A stretch of 64,000 nt of DNA from positions 37,564,739 to 37,628,738 of the forward strand of contig CM023541.1 of assembly GCA_013350335.1 (NCBI GenBank), in the 5' to 3' direction. The number at the start of each line of letters is the position of its first letter. Position 1 is the first letter of the stretch. The notes beneath the pieces are model-generated. The model was given only the letters and a program-made list of their open reading frames with translations. It ran no database searches and was not told the origin of the DNA. The position numbers were made by a program, and so were the translations under genes. Source of the stretch: Chimonanthus salicifolius. Its lineage: Eukaryota; Streptophyta; Magnoliopsida; Laurales; Calycanthaceae. Positions 36,001-48,000 of this stretch are shown piece after piece.

Positions 36001-39000
36001 TCCATTCTTCACTAAGCAATCTGCCACTCCATTGGTTGTGCGACTGATCTAGGCGAAGGAGACGTCTAGACTCGAAGCTAGGGCTCTGATCTCCTTAACC
36101 ATGGTAACCAATCTCCAAGGGGATTTGAAGCATTTACCGAATCCCCTTCAACTACTAGTCTTCCAATCCTGTAGTCTGCTCAAATGGTCAATGCGCTCTT
36201 ACTATCTATATAGTTCTGCCTTGTTTGAATCCTTAATCCCCACTGATTCTGCCTATCCTCGCCGGTTTTGGTTTCATTTAGATGCCCCGTCTACATTGAA
36301 TTTTTGAATGCCTTGTTGAGGAGGTGACCATTTAACCAAGATCCTAGGTTTCTTAGGGTGATTTCTCATACAACCTTCTCATGTCGAAAACAAATCGTTG
36401 ACTCAAAGGTCCTCCTTAAACTCTTTGTCCGTATAGAACCAAACATAAAGCCTCCATTTGGCTTTATGAAAAAGCTCACTCACCTCAGTGTAAGGACCCA
36501 TGTCACTTCCATGAGATTAAGGAAGTTAATCCATGACTTCCAAGCAATCGGGCAAGTAACAGAGATGGTCTGTGATACCCCAGTGTTTGGGCCCCTCCTG
36601 CTAGCACAATATTGTCCACTTTGGGGCCCATACATCCCCACGGCTTTTGCATTGGGCCCAAGTGTCACACTAGAGCTCAAAACGTGTTGTGCTAGAAAGA
36701 CCACCTTTGGATAAGAGCTGCCCCCGGCTCTACCACTCTCATCTTCCCACACCTTGGTTTGAGAGTTGAATCATGCTTTGATACCATTTTGTAACGCCCC
36801 GTCCTGCTAGCACAATATTGTCCGCTCACGGCTTTGTTCTTAGAGCACTATCCCATACTAGCGTTCCATAAGGCCTTGTGCTGGAAGGAGGGAGACATCC
36901 CATATATATACCATAGCACTCCAACTCCCACTGGCGGTGTGGGAGAGAAAAGTGCTAGAATGGGGCGCTAAAAGTCCCAAATCGCCAATGGGAGTTGGAG
37001 TGCTATAATATATATAGATATATATGGGATTCCTCCTTCCTTCTAGCACAAGGTCTTTTGGGGTGCCAGTATGGGTTAGTGCTCAAAGAACAAAGCCATG
37101 AGTGCCCAAAGTGGACAATATTGTGCTGGCGGGATGGGGCGTAACAAAATGATATCAGAGCACGGTTCAACTCTCGAACCAAGGTGTGGGAAGATGAGAG
37201 TGGTAAAGCCAGGATGGCTCTTGTCCAAAGGATCTTAGCACAACGTGTTTTGGGCTCTAGTGTGATACTTGGGCCCAATGCAAAGCCATGAGAGTGTATG
37301 GGCCTCAAAGCGGACAATATTGTGCTGGCGGGACGGGCCGTTACAAAATGGTATCAGAGCACGGTTCAACTTTCGGAAGTTGGTGTGATGTGTGACAGAT
37401 GCCGGGGATAGCTATGTTCTAGGGCGGAGGGGGGGATTGTGATACCCCCATGTTTTGGGCGGTGTGGGAGAGAAAAGTGCCAGGATGGGGCTCTACATCA
37501 CTAGTGGGAGTTGGAGTGCTATGGTATGTATGGGATGCCTCCCTCCTCCTTCTAGCACAAAGCCTTTTGGGGCACTAGTATTTGGGTTGGGGGGGGGGAG
37601 TGGTGTTGGGTTGTGATACCCCCATGTTTGGGGCGGTGTGGGAGAGAAAAGTGCCAGGATGGGGCACTACATCGCTAGTGGGAGTTGGAGTGCTATGGGA
37701 TATATGGGATGCCTCCCCCCTCCTTCTAGCACAAGGCCTTTTGGGGCACTAGTATAGGATAGTGCTCCAAGAACAAAGCCGTAAGGGCCTATGTGGGACC
37801 AAAGCGGACAATATTGTGCTGGCGGGACGAGGCGTTACATGATCCACTGTTTCCTCCATTGGCCCAAGTAGAGGACAACTGAGGTCCTCTTTGTTTCCCA
37901 GCATACCTCTCCTCCTAAGGCCCCTTCTAGTGAGAACCCTTCCCTTCATCGCATAACAAATGAATGTCTGAACCCTAGGTGGGGCTAGACCCTTCCAGGC
38001 TAATCTAGGTAGTGAAGTTGAATTAAACTGATGATGGGTGGCCAAATCAACCATTGTCTTTATCGAATAAACCCCTGAAGAGTCACCCACCCACAGTAAG
38101 TCATTTGCTTCCCCTAGAGGCAACGAGAATTTGTCTAGTTGGCGATTCAAATCTTCGAAACTTTCCTTGCTCAAAGGATCTAAGTTCGCTCCTAAACTTG
38201 ATGTGCCACAAAATGTTATTGCCTTCCCCTTGGTAGCACTCCTGAACTAGGGCTTGTTGATTTTATTTTTGTTACCTGCGTTTGGTTTTTTTGCAATATC
38301 TGATGGATTCCCTTAGTTCTGATCATGTAGTTTAATTCTGTTATTACATCTATTTATTCTATTTATTACTAGTTTTGTTGTAACCTTATTTCTATTTGTG
38401 CCAACCATAATTTATGTTATAAAACATTTTTAAACATTATTTTATCTGATGATATGCCTTTTTTTGTGTATCTAATGAAACTATTGTTTGCTAGCAAATC
38501 TATTAGCAGTAGGATGGATAAGGGGTTACTTAGATTGATGGAATAGACCGCCAATGTATCAAAATCTATTTGCTCCATGCGCACACATATGTTAGGATTG
38601 GTAAATGCACCTTTGGTACTGCTTGGCGAATGTGCAGTTGCGCTTTTACTTGTCTAGGCTAACCATGTATCAAACTAATCTCAATCGGCAACAAGTCCTA
38701 GTTAGTGGATTCTTATGGGTGTGCAGGAGGCTGGAGTTATATAACCATTTTATTGTAGAATATGTAATTTCACATTTTACATGTGCGTTTGACTTTTAGA
38801 TATGATTGATTGCAAATGATTGTAATTGATCTTTTTTTTGCTGTGATTGGCTTTCTATATTTTATATATACATGTATCTTATTTTGTTAAGGGACACAAG
38901 TTATACAATACTTGAGAGAATTTTCTCTCTTAATTCTTTTTTTTTTTTTTTCCGAGACTTTCTCCTATTTTTATTCTAACATGGTATCAGTCAAGTTTGC

Positions 39001-42000
39001 TTTTTGAATTTTTCGCCTTCGGCTACCCCTTTTTTTGGGATTTATACTCTTCCTGCGGCCTTTGGTGTGCTTCTCTTCCCTATAATCATTTACTTTGGTG
39101 GTTGAATCATCTCCTCAACAACAGAATCACGTTTTTTTATTAGACTGCATTAAGCCCAGGGTGACAATTTCGTGAACACACCTTTGATCTGTATGGATAC
39201 TGTTTATTGGCCTTTGAAACCACACCACCACCCTATTCATTTTTGGGCTCTCCTTTCATCTGTCAGGTAGGTCTTAGGTTTGGTGCTTTGTGGGGCCCCT
39301 TCTCTTCATTCTCATTTCTCGTCCAGGGATACCCAAGAATAATATTTTTAGGTTTCTGAGCTTTGGATCATTCTTTCTCATTGGAACCAACATTGTTGGA
39401 GTTGCCCAGGGCCTTAATTTTGATCTTCTTAGTTCTTCTCTCTTCCATGATTGGTGGGGCCCTTTATTGTTGCAATATTGTTCACCGCTGCTATACATTT
39501 TGGATTTGGATTTGGATTTGGATTTTTTTTCTAGGTTTTATTTATTTTTAGACTTATTTACCATTTAATCCACTCCGACCTAGTTGCTTTTGGATTTTTT
39601 GTCATCCCACTGATTGGTGCCGACTGTGGGACCCGCCTTTTGCTGATTTTTGTGCACAGTTACCGTAGCAGATCTATTTTCTCTTGCATATTTATGGCCG
39701 CCTCTGATTCTTCAAACATGATGGGCAACATATCTTCTAATTCAACTTATATTGACAAGATCACCATTGCCCTTTCCTTGATGCTAAGCATAAGACTGAT
39801 AATATTGATGGTACTGCCATAGAACCTACGAAGGATGGTCCAAAGTACAAGGAATGGAAATCTAATAATTCCCTGGTTCAAACCTGACTTTTACACTCTA
39901 CCAAAGAGATGTTAGAGGATTGATGTATATCCTACCAACTGCAAAGGATGTATGGGATACATTCCAAGCTTTATATTTGGATGATGATAATTCTACTTGC
40001 ATCTACGAGCTCTACTAGGATGTTGCCAATCTTCTATAGGGGCATTATTTCTCATCCAATACTAAAAATTAAAGAGTTAATTGAACTTGATCAGCTTGAA
40101 AATCTTCAATTTGAGAAATCTGTTGATACTCCTGTTGCATAAGAAATATATTGAGAAACGACATACATTTCATTTACTAGGTGGCCTTAATCCTTACTTT
40201 GAGCCTATTCGTGCACAAATTTTGAGCAAGCGACCTCTTCTACCCATGGCTGAAGTATATTTTACATTGCTTCGTGACAAGAGGAGTCGTCTGGTTATGT
40301 CCTCTTCCATTGTGCTTGCTAATCGGTTGGCTCTGGTTTCTAATGGGCCTTCTTCTCTTAAAGGGAAGGACCATATGCTTGATGAGCAATGGGATACCAA
40401 AGGACTAGAGAAGACTGGAGCCGGTTCTATACATACTGCAAAAATGACCAATCACTATGTTGATACTTGTTATAAGCTTCATGGTCAACCTCCCTCTAAG
40501 CAAGCTCATCATGCTGAGACTTCTTCTACCGCCGATGATGACATCATTTGAGTATATAAACATGGAGTGTGAATCAATTGCACCTGAAGACTTTTCAATC
40601 CTTTGAGGACTCCCATGTTGCTACATATTAGTCGTAAGGCTAAAACTCGGGCTGGGTTTTAATCAATCCCAACCATATAAAAAATTATTGAACCTACCCT
40701 CGAATTGTTGAACTTAATCAGACCTAAATTGCTGACCCGACTTAACCCGAGTGCTGGCCCGACTCGGCCCAACTTTTTGAATTTTCAAAACCCAAAAGAA
40801 AAAAAATTTACATAAAAGAAATGAATGAGAGAGGTGCATCTTTTTCATTACCTAAAGGCTATGATGGACGCACTGGTTGAAGCTAGTATGTGCGCTAGTT
40901 GGTGCTAGGAGTAAGATGTCCCAAATCGCCTGGAGGAGAGTCCAAAGACTGGGATATATGAGGAACACCCACTCCACAACATATTACGTTTTCTGAGATG
41001 GGTTGGAGTCCAAATGGAAACAAAACCGTGTTGGTTGCAGCTCAAAGCAGACAAAAATATTGAGTGGACCGAATTGTTACAAATTGAATTAAAGCCGAGG
41101 ACGACTCCAGTTTCTAGGTGGGGGGATTGTGATGGACGCATTGGTTGGAGCTAGAGTGGACGCACTAGTTGGTGCTAGGCGCAAGAAGTCCCACATTGCA
41201 TGGAGGATAGTCCAGAGACTGTGATATATGAGGAACGCCGACTCTATTTAGCATATGATGTTTTCTCGAAGCCCAAAGTGGACAAAAATATGCTGGGTGG
41301 ACCGGGTCGTTACAAAAGCAAATAAAAATAAAAATTTAATTAAACTAAATGAATGAGAGAGGTTATGCACCTTTCTTGATTTTGGCGATCCGAAATGTTG
41401 GCGATTGGACGATTGATTGCGAGACGAGAGGTCAAATGGAAAATTTGAGAAATCGAAAAAATTGAGAGCTGAAGATAGAGACAAGAGAAGAGAGAGAAAG
41501 GAGAGGGAGAGGCAGTGAGAGAATAGAGACAGAGTTGAGAGACTAGACAGAGGGAGAGGATAGAAAAAAAGAGAGATGAGAAAGAGAACGTAAAAGAGCG
41601 AGATAGAAAGAGAGGGTGTACCTTCACATCAGCAGAGGAACGACTGCAGAGAGGAATCGAAGGAGGATGGGAACGACTATGGAATCGAAGGAGGAAGGGA
41701 ACGTATTGCAGATGGTCAAGGCTTGAAGAAGGAACTATTCACTCTCATTTCTTCTTGTCCTCTCTCTCACCGTCGCTTGCTCTCGTTGTCTCTCTCTCTT
41801 GTGCAGGAAAGAGTCAAGGATTAGGACATCTGATTTTATATTAAATTTTTTGGAGTGGGTCGGGTTAATTTTAAAAAAGCTTGACCCGGTCCAATCCGAA
41901 TTAAATTCGAGTTTTTTTTCCTTCAACCCAACCTGACCCTAATTTTAAAATTCTAAAACCCAACCCACTAATTTCTCGGGTTGGGTCATGCAGGTCGGGT

Positions 42001-45000
42001 TAAAACCCAACCCAAGTTTCACCCTTATTAATCAGGTTTTGTGCCATCGACTCTTTATGCTTCATCTAATAGTTCTTGGATTATCAATTTTAGAGCTACC
42101 GATCATATGACTGGTATGTCTCATCTTTTTTCCATGCTTTCCCTTAGTTCTCTCGGTAGAGTGATGTTAGCTAATGGTTCTTTCACTGATATTGTTGGTA
42201 AAGGGACTATCCCCTTGTTTTCTAGTCTTGGTTTATCATTTGTTTTACATGTTCTTCATTTATCTCACAATCTCTTATTTGTTAGTGCCCTTCTAAGTCA
42301 TCGAATTGTTTAGTAACCTTTTACCATACCCATTGTGTCTTCCCGGACTTGACCATGAAGTAGAGAAATGGTTGTGATCATGAAGCTAATGGCTTATATT
42401 TCATCGAATTGTTTAGTGACCTTTTACCATACCCACTGTGTCTTCCTGGACTTGGCCACGAAGTAGACAAATGGTTGTGATCATGAAGCTAATGGCTTAT
42501 ATTTCTTTGATCCTCTGGTTGACAACCATTTTGAAGCTTGTTCTACTTCGTCTTTTCAGGATGTGTTGCTTTGGCACTACCGTTTAGGGCACTCGTCAAA
42601 TAAAGTCTTGAAGCAATTAGTTCCTTTCTTGCCTTTTAATAAAATTGAGTGTAAAAGTTGCAAACACCATAGCATCTTTTCAAGTTTCACTTAATAAAAG
42701 TACTTCTACATTTCGCTCCCTCATTCACTTTGATATTTGGATGTCTCCTCTTGTTTCACGTACTAGTTTTCATTATTCTGTTACTTTCATCGATGATTAC
42801 TCTTGCATGACTTGGGTATACATGAAACATAAATATGAGGTTTTTTTTATCACTTTTGCATGTTTTATCAATGGATCAAATCCAATTTGATTGCCATATC
42901 TGAATTTTGCGAAGTGATAATGGCGGAGAGTATTTGTTATCTATTCTTACAATTTTGCAAGACCATGGCATTGAATCTCAAACCTCTTGCCCTCACACAC
43001 TCGAATGGTGTTGCCGAAAGGAAAAATCATCACCTTCTTGAGGTAGCCTCTTCCTTGCTATTCACTATACATGTACCTAAGTCATACTGGCCAGAAGCTG
43101 TTTTAATTTCATGCTATTTCATTAATCACATGCCTTCACGTGTATTGCACAACAAATCTCCGATTAATATTGTGTCTATATACAAACATGTTTCCACTGT
43201 TCCTTTACATGTCTTTGGATGTGTGTGCTTTGTTCATTTGTTTTTTAGCAATAAACTCTCCAAATGTTTTGTAAAATGTCTATTTTTGAGATACTCTCCC
43301 TTTCATAAAGGGTACAAGTGTCTTGATCCCGTCATTGGTAAGATGCATGTCTGGGCTTAAAAACGTTCCCTATTTTGATCAAACTAAGTTTGATTCTCCA
43401 CTTCCATCAGTTCTTCCTCTTCTCATAGATGATGTTGCTACTCTTGAAAATTCCAAGCCCACTTTTGTATCAAAGAAGAAAGTATAAACCTATGACTCAA
43501 TATGATGCCACACAACCATCTACTTGTGGCTCAGATCCTTTTCTCCTAATGAATTTGAACTTCCTATTGCCCTTCAGAAAGGTAAGTTGGTGCATGTACT
43601 GAGATTCCCATCGATCGATTTGTGTCCTATCATTTTGTCTCTCTCTTTTATCACAACTTCTTGACTGCTTTTGACAACGCTCTTATTCCAGGATCCCTCC
43701 AAGAAGGCTGTAATGGAGGAAGAATTAGCAACACTAGAGAGAAATCAAATATGAGAGATATTTCTCTTCCTATTGGAAAGACTCCTATTGGTTGCAAATG
43801 GGTTTTTACTGTAAAGCATATTTTGACGGTTCAATTGCTCGATATAAAGCTAGATTGGTTGTAAAGGCTTCACAAAAACATATGGGGTTGGTTTGCAAAC
43901 TCAAGAATGCTATCTATGGTCTTGAGAAGTGTCCACTGGCATGCCTATGGTTTTTTTTTTTTTTGTCAAACAAATCACTCTATATTTGTGTACCTTGTTG
44001 ACTCTACTGTAATGTTTGATGTTGTTTATGTTGATGATATTGTGTTTATTGGGAATTATGCTTCATTTATTATTGCATTAAAAGACTATTTATGGCACTC
44101 CTTTGATACCAAAATTTGGGGCCGCTCTACTATTTTTCTCAAGATTAAAGATGCTCATTCTTTTAAAGGGCTATGTTTTTCTCAGAGAAAATATACCTTG
44201 GACCTCTTATAAGAGGCAGGATATTCTGGATGTAAGCTAATCGGCACTCCTCTTGATGTCAATATTAAAATTTCTACTTCAGATGGACTTCCCCTTGATG
44301 ATCCCATATTTTATAGTGGGTAAAGTTATTTATCTCAACATTACTCAGCCAAATGATCCAATATTTTATAGTGGGTAAAGTTATTTATCTCAACATTACT
44401 CAGCCAGATTTAACGTACGCTGCTGTAGTAGTTGGTCAATTTATGCATGCCTCACAGGATGCCCTTCTTCACATGGTGTTTCAAATTCTTCGCCAATGTT
44501 TGTTTTATAAACATTAGCCTCAACTTGTTATTGAGATGTTAATTGGGCTGGTTCTCTTGATGACCATGCTCAACTATAGGATACTGCAGTTTTTTATGAT
44601 CTCATTTGGTTTCTTGGCACAACAAGAAACAAAATGTTGTTGCTTGTTTTAGTGTAGAGGCGAAAAATCGTGCCATGGCTAATATTGCCTGTGAACTATT
44701 TTGGTTCAAGCAATTTCTAGTCGGGTTGGGTTTCCTTTGTCTGAGCTATTGTTGACGTTCTGCATCAGGTTGATATCAACATTGCATCCAATTTTGTATT
44801 CCACAACCGCACTTAGTATATTGAAGTTGATTGCCATTTTCTTCAACAATACATTACCGCGGGTCATATTTTCACACCTTATTTGCAATCCAAGGATCAA
44901 TTTACTAATATGCTTACCCAAGCCATCTCTTGGTCACAACTTGATGACGTCTTAAGCAAGCTGGGCTTACTCGATATGTTCGCATCAACTTGAGGGGCAG

Positions 45001-48000
45001 TGTTGTAGAATATGGTGTAATTTCATATTTTACATGATTGATTTTAAGTGATTGTAACCGATCCTTTTTTTTCCATTGCCTTGATTGACTCTCTGTATTT
45101 TATATATACATGTACCCCCTATTGATAAGGGACACAAATAATACAATACTCGAGAATTCTTCTTTCTTCCTCCTATACTTTCTCCTATTTTCATTCTAAC
45201 ACATTCTTCTGTTCAGTCTGGTTAGTATCCTTTGCTGAACTTGCCTTTACTCGCCTTAAACCTTAAAGTAGGTTCTGGTCTAAAATACTTCCCTGCATAA
45301 GCTTGGCATGGTGCAGTAGCTCTTAGGGGATACGTTTGAATTTTGAACAAGATCACACGATTAAGATTGATATCTCATATCACTGTTGGATTGAAATGTC
45401 ATTCTGGAGAAAAATATATAGGTGGAAGATCTTAATGGTTATACCTGCTCTAGGCGGCAGATGGGAGGATTCTTATTGACTTTCCAATTCTATACAGAAT
45501 TTGATGGTATTGCTCACCTCTGATGTCAACGCGCAAAGTCATATGAGCATTCCTTTGGGCTTTAATGGCCTTGGCCCCTTGGCTTGTTCCCAACAGGAGG
45601 ATCCCATGCAATAGGAGAATGGAAGTAGGGGAAGGCTATAGTTGCCTCTTAGTTATTGTTCCTTCATGGCTTGTAACCGTGTTTGGTAAGTCTGAATCTC
45701 TAGAGAGTGAATATTCAATCTCTAGAAAATCAGAGATTTTAATCTGAATAGGTTCTCTCTTAATCTCCTAAATCCAGAATCTACCAGTTGCCAAACACTC
45801 TTGAGGGTTTTGGTGATCTTACTGATCAACCTTTGGAGTTGAGACAGGTCGGAAAGCTTGTTCTAATTTCCAATCATGAGGTGGCTTGTGGACTTGCTAT
45901 CGAGGTCCAGATGTGTACTTTGGTGTGGCCCAACTATTTGATTCTTTGAGTGCTTAGGCTATGTAGATGTCATGTTGGCATGCAATATAGCTGTGACTGA
46001 CTGCATTTTTTATTGCTTCAACTAAAATCTTTAAGCCAATATGTAATGGCATTGTCAATATTATCTAATTTGGAACTTTGTTAAATCCCAGATATAATTC
46101 TGTAACACCCCAATTTCTCAATAATATGAATATTTATGAAAATGCCACTGGAATGGTAAATTTAATAGATGTGATTGTAAATGAGAAAATGGTGGGGCCC
46201 ATTGTTCAAATTAAGACCCTATGAACATATTATAAGGATCAAATTTAAGTAAATGGGTAATGTACATCAAATTGGGTCAAAATGGTTAATTGGGTCAAAG
46301 GACCCAATTGGGACCCAATGGGTCATGGTGGACTTATTTGACCATTGGGTAAGCTCAATTTTATTATGGTTAAGTTGAATTGATTTGAAATTAAATAGAG
46401 CATAAATGGGTAGGCTTGATGCAAATATGAAAATCACATTTAAATGGGTAAACCACCCATAAATGGGTCATGGCGTCAAATTGGATCCATGGGCTAAATG
46501 GGGACCCAATGGGTCGAGTTGACCATGTTGACCATAGTTGGCCGTGTGGACCCTCAAGTGAACTCAAATATGAGTTAAATCAGGTTGAGTTGAGGCTGAA
46601 GTGAGTTGGATTTGAATTAAATGATTGAGTTGACTCAAGTGCATTAAATGAATGGCATTTAATGTGGTGAGTTGAGCTAATGAGTTGAGTGACCTAAATT
46701 GGAAATCAAAGAGGTCTTGAGTTCAAGTGAGTCAAAGGGGAGGAGAAGAGTTGTCTTGATCTCAAACAACCCAAAACAAGTCCCACACGTTGGTGGGTTG
46801 GAATTAAGTTTGGATGCATGAAAACCAATGAAATGAGATAAAAATCTCATGGGAATTTGGAGGGTTTCCATCTCATATGGAAACCCAAGGCTCCAACGTT
46901 GGGAGTGCCAAGGGATGCCTTGGTTGGCAGCAAGTGTCTCCTTGGTTTGATCAAAGATTGATGAGGGTTAATGAGAGGATATGGGGCTGTTTAACAAAAG
47001 GAATACACCATTCATTTTGGCCGAATTCCATCACAAAGAATCTTAGAATTCATCTCTCTCCCTCTCTCTCAAGAACATACCCTCTTGGCCGAATTATACT
47101 TAGGTGTTTTCACCATTATTCAAGCATACAATCAGCCAAGGATCAAAAGGAGAACAGGAAGGAAGGAAGCAACAAGGAGCCAAGGAAAATTAGAAGAGTG
47201 TGCATTGGTAAGTACTTCATTAAGATTTTGTTAATTACTATGATCAAGGATTATGGTTTGGTCTTTGTATGGCCAAACCCTAAGCTATAAGGGTAAGAAC
47301 CTTCAAAGATAAAAAATGGTGGATGAGGTTCGGCCAAGGGTATGGCCGAACCCCATCAAAGAAGGTGATCATGCTAAATCAAATTGTATAAAGAAAGGTA
47401 AATAACTATGGAGGGTTTTTCCAATATTATAAAGGGTTTTAAGTCATGGATTTGAATGCCAAAATTTGGCCATGTTATGGCCGAATTTGTCAAAGGTTTA
47501 AATCATAGAAGAAGGTGGTTTAAAATGATAAAAATGGACCATTGGGTTCGGCCACTTTGGATGGCCGAACCCCATGAAATGATATGATAATTATAGGGTA
47601 ATTTGTGATGGTTTTTGAGAGATAAAAACCATACAATATTATGGGGCTTTTATGTGATTTAAATGGAGATATAGTTACTGTTTTGGGTTGGCCATTGGAT
47701 GGCTGAATCATGTAGTTATCATGGTTAAAGAGTAGAGCCTGAGTTATGTACATATGATGGAATCATTGAACCAAGGGAACCATTGGGATGGCGAACCCCA
47801 TGGACAATTGAATGGGTATTTGGATTCAAGTATATGAGTAGAAATTATTGTTGGTTTTGTAATATTTTTAAAAGTCTAAAAATATGAAAATAAATGGAAA
47901 TGAAGATGGCCGAACCCCATGAATTTACTTTGATGGACTTGAGCATTTGTGGAACCAAGAAAATGATGGAAGATTAAGGACTAGTTAATCACATGGATAA

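Larger units (their letters stand above)
35813..38262 (-). mobile_element. L1-type LINE split by a TRIM array
   Basis: Its tail (T-run, then agcagtaacaactgtgaattttattg) starts at 35813. The zinc-binding domain (37845-38174: [34 protein letters not shown]) resumes exactly where the inserted array 36571-37839 ends, after (caatcgggcaagtaacagag) on the other side. The 5' end is lost near 38260. Confidence 0.82.
38751..45201 (+). mobile_element. Ty1-copia retrotransposon, full span, decayed, with nested insertions
   Basis: The 5' LTR is 38751-38981 and the 3' LTR 45001-45201; flanks cattt (38746-38750) and cattc (45202-45206) are a likely duplication. A primer site TGGTATCAG follows the 5' LTR and a TGAGGGGCAG purine tract precedes the 3' LTR. 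In order: gag start (39694), gag core (40081-40551; [23 protein letters not shown]), a nested hAT-type element, protease whose active site reads NFRATDHMT instead of the usual DSGA, integrase ([32 protein letters not shown]) and reverse transcriptase ([17 protein letters not shown]) with an internal deletion. It is inactive: there are many stops and frameshifts. Confidence 0.9.

Noticed and set aside
46877..47290. 137-residue open frame in the large LTR
   Set aside because: It lies wholly inside the solo LTR and matches no retroelement or host protein.
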